From Salinimicrobium xinjiangense DSM 19287 (lineage in GTDB: Bacteria; Bacteroidota; Bacteroidia; Flavobacteriales; Flavobacteriaceae): a stretch of DNA of 64,000 nt. Made by a program: the position numbers and the translations under genes. Where the stretch lies: assembly GCF_000423585.1 (NCBI RefSeq), contig NZ_AUIG01000014.1, positions 62,001 through 126,000 of the forward strand, read 5' to 3'. Shown here piece after piece: positions 7,797 through 15,055 of the stretch. The stretch's first letter is position 1. Every line of letters begins with the position of its first letter. The notes under the pieces were generated by a model. The model had not been told where the DNA came from. It ran no database searches and saw only the letters and a program-made list of their open reading frames with translations.

Positions 7797-8816
7797 ATGA
7801 AGTTCACAGCAGCGCAAATAGCAGGTATATTAGAAGGAGAGGTCGTGGGTGACCCCGGGGCAGAGGTTGACAGGTTGTCAAAGATCGAAGAAGGATCGGC
7901 CGGTTCCATAACCTTTCTTGCAAATCCAAAATATACATCTTTTATATATTCGACCAGGGCTACTATTACTATAGTCAGTAAAACATTTAATCCTGATGAT
8001 AAGATTTCTACGACACTTATAAAAGTTGATGATCCTTACAAGGCTTTTTCCAAACTCCTCGAATATTACAACCAGGTCAAACTGAATAAAACAGGGATTG
8101 AGCAGCCTGTACACATTTCAAAGACGGCTAAATACGGAGAGAACCTTTATCTCGGGGCCTTTTCTTACCTTGGAGAGCAGGTACAGCTTGGAAATAATGT
8201 AAAAATTTTTCCCAATACTTATATTGGAGATAATGTTCGTATAGGGAATGATGTCATGATCTTTCCCGGGGCTAAAATATATTCAGAGACTATCATAGGT
8301 AATAATTGTATTATTCATGGCGGTGTGGTCATTGGAGCAGACGGTTTTGGTTTTTCTCCAAACCCGGAAGGAGAATATTCCAAGGTGCCTCAAATAGGTA
8401 ATGTAATCATAGAGGATAATGTTGATATTGGTGCGGGAACAACTATAGACAGGGCAACACTTGGATCTACGATCATAAGAAAAGGAGTAAAGCTGGATAA
8501 TCAAATACAGATCGCCCATAATGTGGAAATAGGAGAGCATACGGCTATTGCAGCGCAAACAGGAATTGCCGGCTCTTCGAAAATCGGGAAAAACTGCCTT
8601 ATTGGTGGCCAGGTTGGAATTGCGGGACATATTCATATTGGGAACAGAGTGAAAGTTCAGGCACAAACGGGTATCGGCAGGAATATTAAAGATGATGAAG
8701 TGATTCAGGGTTCTCCGGCAATTGGATATAATGAATACAATAAATCATATGTACATTTTAAGAATCTACCCAAAATAGAAGATCGCTTAACCAAACTAGA
8801 AAAAAAAACTGAATAA
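7797..8816 (+). CDS. lpxD: UDP-3-O-(3-hydroxyacyl)glucosamine N-acyltransferase
   Basis: LpxD adds the N-linked hydroxyacyl chain in the third step of lipid A synthesis. The 339-residue protein has the N-terminal uridine-binding LpxD domain (about 1-100), a left-handed beta-helix of hexapeptide repeats (about 105-300), and a C-terminal helix. The catalytic histidine corresponds to H241 in QIAHNVEIG, and the second conserved histidine to H278 in GIAGHIHIG. The stop codon overlaps the lpxC start by one base, so it is the first gene of an lpxD-lpxC/fabZ-lpxA unit. A second, divergent paralogue lies 3 kb downstream. Confidence 0.95.
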   Translation: MKFTAAQIAGILEGEVVGDPGAEVDRLSKIEEGSAGSITFLANPKYTSFIYSTRATITIVSKTFNPDDKISTTLIKVDDPYKAFSKLLEYYNQVKLNKTGIEQPVHISKTAKYGENLYLGAFSYLGEQVQLGNNVKIFPNTYIGDNVRIGNDVMIFPGAKIYSETIIGNNCIIHGGVVIGADGFGFSPNPEGEYSKVPQIGNVIIEDNVDIGAGTTIDRATLGSTIIRKGVKLDNQIQIAHNVEIGEHTAIAAQTGIAGSSKIGKNCLIGGQVGIAGHIHIGNRVKVQAQTGIGRNIKDDEVIQGSPAIGYNEYNKSYVHFKNLPKIEDRLTKLEKKTE

Positions 8817-10204
8817 TGGCTAAACAACGCACCATAAGTAAAGAAGTTTCTTTACAGGGAGTGGGACTTCATACCGGCAACGAAGTCACCCTTACTTTTA
8901 AACCTGCTGCTAATAATACAGGTTATTGTTTTGTACGAACAGATCTTGAAGGGAATCCTGTGGTTGAGGCCGATGTCAATTATGTAGTTAACACCAAGCG
9001 CGGAACTAACCTTAACAAGAATGGAGTGAGTATTCAAACTTCAGAACATGTGCTGGCGGCCTGCGTTGGTTTGGACATAGATAATATCATTATTGAATTA
9101 AATGCTTCTGAACCTCCTATTATGGATGGGTCTTCGAAATATTTTGTGCAGGCTCTTGAAGAAGCCGGTATCGAAGAGCAGGAGTGTGACAGGGAAGAAT
9201 TTGTGGTTACAGATGTTATTCGCTACACAGATGAGAATTCCGGAAGTGAGATCCTGGTAATGCCTTCAGATGAATACCAGGTTACGACCATGGTGGATTT
9301 TGGAACCAAGGTTCTTGGTACACAGAATGCTTCTTTGCAAAAGTTGTCGGATTTTAAGACGGAGATCGCCGATGCACGAACTTTTAGTTTCCTGCATGAG
9401 CTGGAAACCTTATTAGAACACGGACTTATCAAAGGCGGTGATCTCAATAATGCAATTGTTTATGTTGACAAAGAGCTAAGTCCCGAGACTATGGACAAGC
9501 TGAGGGTGGCTTTTAAAAAGGATAATATTTCTGTAAAACCAAACGGTATACTGGATAATTTAACTTTGCATTATCCAAATGAAGCTGCACGTCACAAGCT
9601 TCTTGATGTAATAGGTGATCTTGCCCTTGTGGGAACAAGAATCCGGGGTAAGGTCATTGCCAACAAACCCGGGCATCATGTTAATACCCAGTTTGCAAAA
9701 AAGCTTGCAAAGATCATTAAAGCTGAAAAGCGAAATAATGTCCCTAAGTACGACCTTGACCAGGAGCCGCTTATGGACGTGAATGAGATCATGAACATTC
9801 TGCCTCACAGGCCTCCCTTTATCCTTGTAGATAAGATCATTGAATTAACAAGTGATACCGTGGTAGGGGTCAAAAATGTGACTATGAATGAACCTTTCTT
9901 TGTAGGTCATTTCCCGGGAAAACCGGTAATGCCCGGGGTTCTTCAGGTGGAAGCTATGGCGCAGACAGGAGGAATCCTGGCACTTAAATCTGTTCCAGAT
10001 CCTGAGAATTATCTCACCTTCTTCATGAAGATCGATAATGTGAAATTCAAAAGACAGGTAGTACCCGGAGATACTTTAATATTTAAACTTGAATTGCTGG
10101 CACCAATTAGAAGAGGTATTTGCCAGATGCAGGGATATGCTTACGCTAATGGTAAGCTTGTCACCGAAGCCATTTTAATGGCACAAATTGTAAAACAAAA
10201 ATAA
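8816..10204 (+). CDS. lpxC/fabZ: Bifunctional UDP-3-O-acyl-GlcNAc deacetylase / 3-hydroxyacyl-ACP dehydratase
   Basis: This is a two-enzyme fusion. Residues about 1-305 are LpxC, the zinc deacetylase that commits UDP-3-O-acyl-GlcNAc to lipid A; zinc ligands are H78 (SEHVLAA), H260 and D264 (RHKLLDVIGD), with a catalytic-type H in PGHHVN near 287. Residues about 319-462 are FabZ, the beta-hydroxyacyl-ACP dehydratase of fatty acid elongation, with LPHRPPFILVDKI, H365 in HFPGKPVMPG and E379. The fusion is known in Bacteroidota and links the two pathways competing for hydroxyacyl-ACP. It overlaps lpxD by one base and precedes lpxA by 5 bases. Confidence 0.96.
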   Translation: MAKQRTISKEVSLQGVGLHTGNEVTLTFKPAANNTGYCFVRTDLEGNPVVEADVNYVVNTKRGTNLNKNGVSIQTSEHVLAACVGLDIDNIIIELNASEPPIMDGSSKYFVQALEEAGIEEQECDREEFVVTDVIRYTDENSGSEILVMPSDEYQVTTMVDFGTKVLGTQNASLQKLSDFKTEIADARTFSFLHELETLLEHGLIKGGDLNNAIVYVDKELSPETMDKLRVAFKKDNISVKPNGILDNLTLHYPNEAARHKLLDVIGDLALVGTRIRGKVIANKPGHHVNTQFAKKLAKIIKAEKRNNVPKYDLDQEPLMDVNEIMNILPHRPPFILVDKIIELTSDTVVGVKNVTMNEPFFVGHFPGKPVMPGVLQVEAMAQTGGILALKSVPDPENYLTFFMKIDNVKFKRQVVPGDTLIFKLELLAPIRRGICQMQGYAYANGKLVTEAILMAQIVKQK

Positions 10205-10209
10205 AAACT

Positions 10210-10995
10210 ATGAATCAACCCTTAGCATACGTACATCCCGGTGCCAAAATCGCGAAAAACGTTGTTATTGAGCCTTTTACTACCATACATAATAATGTAG
10301 TAATTGGAGAAGGAACGTGGATAGGCTCGAATGTTACTATCATGGAAGGGGCGAGGATCGGAAAGAACTGTAATATTTTTCCCGGTGCCGTTATTTCTGC
10401 AGTTCCTCAGGACAAAAAATTTAATGATGAAGATACGCTCACGGAAATTGGGGATAATACCACCATCAGGGAATGTGTGACCATAAATCGTGGGACTACA
10501 GACAGGATGAAGACCAAGATTGGGAGTAATTGCTGGATCATGGCTTACTGCCACATTGCGCATGATTGTGTGGTAGGCGACAATTGCATCTTTTCGAATA
10601 ACAGTACTTTAGCCGGACATATTAATGTTGGAGATTATGTGGTACTTGCCGGTATGGCGGCTATTCAGCAATTCTGCAGCATAGGAAGTCATGCTTTTGT
10701 TACCGGAGGATCTTTGGTGCGTAAAGATGTACCACCTTTTGTAAAAGCCGGAAGAGAACCACTATCTTACGTTGGGGTAAATTCCATAGGTTTGAGAAGA
10801 AGAGGTTTTACTACGGAAAAGATTCGGGAGATCCAGAATATTTACAGGATCCTTTATCAGAAGAATTATAATAACAGTCAGGCAGTTGCGATCATCGAAG
10901 CTGAAATGGAAGCAACTTCAGAAAGAGATGATATTTTAGAGTTTATCAAGAATTCCCAGCGGGGGATCATGAAAGGATATATAAGTTCAAACTAA
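10210..10995 (+). CDS. lpxA: UDP-N-acetylglucosamine O-acyltransferase
   Basis: LpxA transfers a 3-hydroxyacyl chain from ACP to UDP-GlcNAc, the first step of lipid A. The 261-residue protein matches the family length. Hexapeptide repeats fill residues about 5-185, with the catalytic histidine equivalent H118 in HIAHDCVVGDNC, the typical RECVTINRGT segment near 87-96, and a helical C-terminal domain. The operon order lpxD-lpxC/fabZ-lpxA places all early acyl-UDP-GlcNAc steps together. efp follows 13 bases later. Confidence 0.96.
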   Translation: MNQPLAYVHPGAKIAKNVVIEPFTTIHNNVVIGEGTWIGSNVTIMEGARIGKNCNIFPGAVISAVPQDKKFNDEDTLTEIGDNTTIRECVTINRGTTDRMKTKIGSNCWIMAYCHIAHDCVVGDNCIFSNNSTLAGHINVGDYVVLAGMAAIQQFCSIGSHAFVTGGSLVRKDVPPFVKAGREPLSYVGVNSIGLRRRGFTTEKIREIQNIYRILYQKNYNNSQAVAIIEAEMEATSERDDILEFIKNSQRGIMKGYISSN

Positions 10996-11008
10996 TCAGA
11001 CGAAAAAA

Positions 11009-11575
11009 ATGGCAAGTACAAGTGACATCAGAAATGGATTGTGTATAAGATACAATCATGATATTTTTAAGATCATTGAATTCTTACACGTTAAGCCCGG
11101 TAAGGGTCCGGCCTTTGTAAGAACCAAATTAAAAAGTGTGACTACCGGGAAAGTTATCGATAACACTTTTTCTGCAGGTCACAAGATCGACGAAGTGCGT
11201 GTAGAAACCCATAAATTTCAGTTTCTCTATAATGACGGGGAATTCTACCACTTTATGAATACAGAAGATTACACCCAGATAAGGCTTTCAGAAAGTGCAC
11301 TTGATGCACCCGGGCTTTTAAAAGAGGGGGAAGTGGTTACTATTCTTATCAATACTGAAGATCAAATGCCGCTATCTGTTGAAATGCCTGCAAGTGTAAT
11401 TCTGGAGGTGACGCACACTGAGCCGGGGGTCAAAGGTAACACGGCTACAAACGCCACAAAGCCTGCAACGGTAGAAACAGGAGCCGAAGTGAATGTTCCG
11501 CTGTTCATCAACGAAGGAGATAAGATCAAGATCGAAACTGAAAAAGGTACTTATAAGGAGAGGATTAAGGAGTGA
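11009..11575 (+). CDS. efp: Translation elongation factor P
   Basis: EF-P binds between the P and E sites and rescues ribosomes stalled at polyproline. The 188-residue protein has the three expected barrels: N-terminal KOW-like (about 1-65), central OB and C-terminal OB. The exposed loop is KPGKGPAF, so the tip lysine is K32, the residue that other bacteria modify. No epmA-type modification gene is in the window. The stop codon is part of the first unit of a 7-bp repeat array. The residues before it (TYKERIKE) are consistent with a normal end. Confidence 0.96.
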   Translation: MASTSDIRNGLCIRYNHDIFKIIEFLHVKPGKGPAFVRTKLKSVTTGKVIDNTFSAGHKIDEVRVETHKFQFLYNDGEFYHFMNTEDYTQIRLSESALDAPGLLKEGEVVTILINTEDQMPLSVEMPASVILEVTHTEPGVKGNTATNATKPATVETGAEVNVPLFINEGDKIKIETEKGTYKERIKE

Positions 11576-11619
11576 TCAGTGGTCAGTGATCAGTGGTCAG
11601 TGGTCAGTGGTCAGTGTTC
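11571..11619. repeat. Seven-unit AGTGGTC-type heptamer array
   Basis: Seven contiguous 7-bp units: AGTGATC at units 1 and 3, AGTGGTC at units 2, 4, 5 and 6, AGTGTTC at unit 7. The first unit overlaps the efp stop codon. A second array with different words follows 44 bases later. Confidence 0.9.
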
Positions 11620-11663
11620 AGAGTGAAAGAGCAAAACCCTTCTAACCTCTAGAACCTAACTTC

Positions 11664-11719
11664 TCAATACTCAATACTCAATACTCAGTACTCAATACTC
11701 AATACTCAATACTCAGTAC
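11664..11719. repeat. Eight-unit TCAATAC heptamer array
   Basis: Eight exact 7-bp units. Units 1-3 and 5-7 are TCAATAC; units 4 and 8 are TCAGTAC, so the array is also two copies of a 28-bp super-unit. It ends 6 bases before the start of the second lpxD-like gene and occupies the place of its promoter or leader. Copy-number slippage there could affect expression; that is inference. Confidence 0.92.
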
Positions 11720-11725
11720 TAACAC

Positions 11726-12658
11726 ATGAAGTTTCCGCAACAGCATACACTTGAGCAAATTGCCACTATAATTTCATCGGAATTTATTGGTCCAGCAGAC
11801 TTTCCTGTATTGGGGATGAATGAGATCCATGTAGTGACACCAGGAGATATTGTATTTGTAGATCATCCCAAATATTATGATAAGGCATTAAATTCGGCAG
11901 CAACGGTAGTGCTTATTAATAAAGAGGTGGATTGCCCGGAAGGAAAAGCATTATTGATATCAGATGATCCTTTCAGGGATTTTAATAGGCTCACCAGGTA
12001 TTTTAAACCTTTTGAAAAAGCATCTTCCAACATTGCTGTTTCCGCAGAGATAGGGGAAGGAACAATAGTGCAGCCGACCGCTTTCGTAGGGAATAATGTA
12101 AAGATTGGAAAAAATTGCCTTATTCATGCGAACGTAAGTATCTACGACAACACTGTCATTGGAGATAATGTTACTATACATTCCGGCAGTGTATTGGGTG
12201 GAGACGCTTTTTATTACAAAAAACGACCCGAAGGATATGATAAACTACTTTCCGGCGGAAGGGTTGTTATTAAAGATAATGTTGACATAGGAGCAAATTG
12301 CACCATTGACAAAGGTGTAAGCGGAGATACTACTATAGGAAAGGGAACCAAGCTGGACAATCTTATTCAGGTAGGTCATGACACGGTGATTGGCGAAAAT
12401 TGTCTTATTGCATCCCAGGTGGGTATTGCAGGTGCTGTAGTTATTGAGGATGATGTCACCATTTGGGGACAGGTAGGCTTCCGCAGCGGGATCGTGGTAA
12501 GAAAAGGAGGAGTGATGATGGGACAGGCCGGTATTACTAAATCAACAAAAGAAAATACCGTATATTCGGGAAATCCTGCGATGGAATCCCGGGAGTGGCT
12601 AAAAGAGTTGGCTCTTTTGCGTCGATTACCTAAATTAATGGAAAATTTAAACGGTTGA
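11726..12658 (+). CDS. Second LpxD-like acyltransferase paralogue
   Basis: This 310-residue protein has the same layout as LpxD: an N-terminal alpha/beta domain (about 1-95) and a left-handed beta-helix (about 100-275). The histidine equivalent to the catalytic one is kept (H218 in IQVGHDTVIG). The second conserved LpxD histidine is lost: the segment aligned with GIAGHIHIG reads GFRSGIVVR, placing G255 where H278 stands in the first copy. It could act on a different acyl donor or sugar nucleotide, or be a related N-acyltransferase outside lipid A. The NTF2-like gene begins one base after its stop. Confidence 0.8.
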   Translation: MKFPQQHTLEQIATIISSEFIGPADFPVLGMNEIHVVTPGDIVFVDHPKYYDKALNSAATVVLINKEVDCPEGKALLISDDPFRDFNRLTRYFKPFEKASSNIAVSAEIGEGTIVQPTAFVGNNVKIGKNCLIHANVSIYDNTVIGDNVTIHSGSVLGGDAFYYKKRPEGYDKLLSGGRVVIKDNVDIGANCTIDKGVSGDTTIGKGTKLDNLIQVGHDTVIGENCLIASQVGIAGAVVIEDDVTIWGQVGFRSGIVVRKGGVMMGQAGITKSTKENTVYSGNPAMESREWLKELALLRRLPKLMENLNG

Positions 12659-12659
12659 T

Positions 12660-13070
12660 ATGAGCTTAGAACCTAAAGATTGCGTTGCCAAATTTTACTC
12701 TTCTGACTTTCATAGAAATCCTGAAATGTTGAAAGAATATCTTCATCCAGATGTTCAGTTATTCTGGAACAGCAGTGCCGGGTTTAACAAACTGGAATAT
12801 TCAGATCTTGAAAAACTGTCTCAGGAACTATCGAAATCCTTTGAACATCTTCGTGCAGACATAAGTCACCTGTTAAGTGATGGCAATATGGTCACAATCA
12901 GGTTTACATACTATGTGCGCACTGTTGAGAATCCCGATGAAGAACTTCCCATGGCACATTTCATTGCTATATGGCAGGTAAAGGATGAAAAGCTATACAA
13001 AGGTCATCAAATAAGTCAGCAGGCCGATGACAGCCCGGAAAATCTCGATTCTTTCATTCCAATTAATTAA
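12660..13070 (+). CDS. NTF2/SnoaL-like small protein
   Basis: The 136-residue protein fits the cone-shaped NTF2-like fold: helices at about 5-30 and 45-60, then alternating strands with ISHLLSDGNMVTIRFTYYVR and FIAIWQVKDEKLYKGHQISQ. Members of this family range from enzymes to ligand-binding proteins, and nothing here fixes the role. It starts one base after the stop of the lpxD-like gene, so the two are translationally coupled. The function may be tied to that acyltransferase, but this is only inferred from position. Confidence 0.7.
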   Translation: MSLEPKDCVAKFYSSDFHRNPEMLKEYLHPDVQLFWNSSAGFNKLEYSDLEKLSQELSKSFEHLRADISHLLSDGNMVTIRFTYYVRTVENPDEELPMAHFIAIWQVKDEKLYKGHQISQQADDSPENLDSFIPIN

Positions 13071-13101
13071 TAAAACCTTTTAGGTTTCTTTTATAAAAAC
13101 C

Positions 13102-13109
13102 TAATTTTG
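13102..13109 (+). promoter_or_regulatory. Candidate -7 element for sucD
   Basis: TAATTTTG fits TANNTTTG and lies 25 bases before the sucD ATG. A small hairpin just upstream (AAACCT and AGGTTT with a TTT loop, about 13074-13088) could end the previous transcript. Confidence 0.45.
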
Positions 13110-13134
13110 CACCTGAAAAATCAAATAATCAACT

Positions 13135-14007
13135 ATGAGCGTTTTAGTCAATAAAGATTCAAAAATAATTGTACAAGGATTTACCGGAAGTGAAGGTACT
13201 TTTCACGCCGGACAAATGATCGAATACGGAACGAATGTGGTAGGAGGAGTTACTCCCGGAAAAGGAGGGCAAAAGCACCTTGAAAAACCTGTTTTCAACA
13301 CCGTGTCTGATGCTGTAAAAGAAACAGGAGCCGACGTTTCAATTATTTTTGTGCCACCGGCATTCGCAGCCGATGCTATTATGGAAGCTGCAGATGCAGG
13401 GATCAAAGTAATTATTACAATTACTGAAGGGATTCCGGTAGGCGATATGATTAAAGCAGCCGATTATATAAAAGATAAAGATTGCCGTCTTGTAGGTCCT
13501 AACTGTCCCGGAGTGATCACTCCCGAAGAAGCTAAAGTAGGGATCATGCCCGGATTTGTTTTCAAAAAAGGGAAAGTTGGTATCGTATCAAAATCAGGTA
13601 CATTAACCTATGAAGCTGCCGACCAGGTTGTAAAACAGGGATTAGGTATTACTACTGCAATTGGAATTGGAGGAGATCCTATCATTGGAACAACTACAAA
13701 AGAAGCCGTTGAACTTCTTATGAATGATGACGAGACAGAATGTATCGTTATGATCGGAGAAATTGGGGGGCAACTTGAAGCCGATGCTGCCCGATGGGTG
13801 AAAGAAAACGGTAACCGCAAACCTGTGGTTGGATTTATTGCCGGAGAAACTGCTCCCAAAGGAAGAACAATGGGGCACGCCGGTGCAATTGTTGGTGGTA
13901 GCGAAGATACAGCACAGGCTAAAAAGGCCATTTTAAGAGAGAATGGAATTCACGTTGTTGATTCTCCTGCAGAGATCGGCAAAAAGGTAAAAGAAGTAAT
14001 GGGATAA
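13135..14007 (+). CDS. sucD: Succinyl-CoA ligase, alpha subunit
   Basis: The alpha subunit of succinyl-CoA synthetase converts succinyl-CoA to succinate with nucleotide triphosphate synthesis in the TCA cycle. The 290-residue protein has the CoA-binding Rossmann domain ([19 protein letters not shown] near 15-33), the [12 protein letters not shown] segment and the phosphohistidine H248 in [13 protein letters not shown]. The beta-subunit gene sucC is not adjacent, a split commonly seen in Bacteroidota. It has its own terminator downstream. Confidence 0.96.
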   Translation: MSVLVNKDSKIIVQGFTGSEGTFHAGQMIEYGTNVVGGVTPGKGGQKHLEKPVFNTVSDAVKETGADVSIIFVPPAFAADAIMEAADAGIKVIITITEGIPVGDMIKAADYIKDKDCRLVGPNCPGVITPEEAKVGIMPGFVFKKGKVGIVSKSGTLTYEAADQVVKQGLGITTAIGIGGDPIIGTTTKEAVELLMNDDETECIVMIGEIGGQLEADAARWVKENGNRKPVVGFIAGETAPKGRTMGHAGAIVGGSEDTAQAKKAILRENGIHVVDSPAEIGKKVKEVMG

Positions 14008-14029
14008 AAGCTCCCGTACCAGAATAACA

Positions 14030-14072
14030 AAAACCTCCGTAACTTGCCAAAAAGGCAATTTCGGGGGTTTTT
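14030..14072 (+). terminator. Rho-independent terminator after sucD
   Basis: AACCTCCG pairs with CGGGGGTT with an inner GCC/GGC stem, followed by a run of Ts. It ends the single-gene sucD transcript. Confidence 0.8.
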
Positions 14073-14094
14073 TACTGTAAACCACTTGTTTTAT

Positions 14095-14102
14095 TATATT
14101 TG
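14095..14102 (+). promoter_or_regulatory. Candidate -7 element for fabG
   Basis: TATATTTG fits TANNTTTG and lies 40 bases upstream of the fabG start, just after the sucD terminator. No convincing -33 is seen. Confidence 0.4.
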
Positions 14103-14142
14103 AACGAATATTAACCCAGACCAGGAAAACAGATATTTAATC

Positions 14143-14889
14143 ATGAAATTATTAGAAGGAAAAAATGCTATTATCACCGGTGCCAGTAGAGGGATTGGAA
14201 AGGGAATAGCCGAAGTATTTGCAAAACACGGGGCTAATGTTGCCTTTACATACAGCTCTTCTGCCGAAGCTGCCAACCAGCTGGAAAAAGAACTACAGGA
14301 ATTAGGTGTAAAAGCCAAAGGATATAAATCTGATGCGGCCGACTTTAAACAGGCTGAAGAACTTGTGATGAATGTTTTGGAAGATTTTGGAAGCATTGAT
14401 GTTCTGGTGAACAACGCGGGGATCACAAAAGATAATCTGCTCATGCGAATGAGTGAGGAAGATTTTGACAAGGTAATCGAAGTGAACCTGAAATCTGTCT
14501 TTAATATGACCAAAGCTGTACAGCGTACTATGCTGAAGCAGCGACAGGGGAGCATTATCAACATGAGTAGTGTTGTAGGTGTGAAAGGGAATGCAGGACA
14601 GTCAAATTATGCAGCTTCAAAAGCCGGAATGATTGGATTCTCCAAGTCTATGGCTCTTGAGCTTGGTTCCAGAAACATTCGTACCAATGTTATTGCTCCC
14701 GGTTTTATTGAAACCGAAATGACCGGAAAACTCGACGAAAAAGTTGTGAAAGGATGGAGAGAGGCTATTCCGTTAAAAAGAGGGGGAACTCCCGAGGATA
14801 TTGCAAACACCTGTGTTTTCCTTGCAAGTGATCTAAGTGCATATATTACCGGCCAGGTGATTGGTGTAGACGGGGGAATGCATACCTAA
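14143..14889 (+). CDS. fabG: 3-oxoacyl-ACP reductase
   Basis: FabG reduces 3-oxoacyl-ACP with NADPH in the fatty acid elongation cycle. The 248-residue protein is a classical short-chain dehydrogenase: nucleotide motif GASRGIG (13-19), NNAG (90-93), and catalytic S143, Y156 and K160 in NMSSVVG and YAASK. The N-terminal MKLLEGKNAIITGAS and the C-terminal ITGQVIGVDGGMHT are characteristic of FabG rather than generic SDRs. It stands alone between the sucD terminator and a hairpin-rich element. Confidence 0.93.
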   Translation: MKLLEGKNAIITGASRGIGKGIAEVFAKHGANVAFTYSSSAEAANQLEKELQELGVKAKGYKSDAADFKQAEELVMNVLEDFGSIDVLVNNAGITKDNLLMRMSEEDFDKVIEVNLKSVFNMTKAVQRTMLKQRQGSIINMSSVVGVKGNAGQSNYAASKAGMIGFSKSMALELGSRNIRTNVIAPGFIETEMTGKLDEKVVKGWREAIPLKRGGTPEDIANTCVFLASDLSAYITGQVIGVDGGMHT

Positions 14890-14895
14890 AATAAT

Positions 14896-15035
14896 AGAGG
14901 CTGTTCAAAATAAATATGTCATTCGGAATTTCTTTTCAGAATCCGGATGATCTGAATTTATAACTGATTGAAACCTGAAACTCCCGATGCCTCGGGACAG
15001 GTTGACGTTGAATAGGAATTCTTTGAACAGCCTCT
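14896..15035. repeat. 140-bp element with 14-bp inverted ends and internal hairpins
   Basis: Perfect 14-bp inverted ends AGAGGCTGTTCAAA (14896-14909) and TTTGAACAGCCTCT (15022-15035) enclose about 112 bp. Inside are an imperfect stem (CATTCGGAAT near 14920 against AATCCGGATG) and a good stem (AACCTG then TCCCGA, pairing with TCGGGA then CAGGTT, about 14975-15003). A T-run follows the right end, so it can also terminate fabG transcripts. The architecture matches the element at 44373. Confidence 0.7.
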
Positions 15036-15055
15036 TTTTCTTAAACTGAGATTCA

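Noticed and set aside
11571-11725. CRISPR-like array
   Set aside because: The units are 7 bp and contiguous with no unique spacers of 25-40 bp, and no cas gene is present. It is a tandem repeat.
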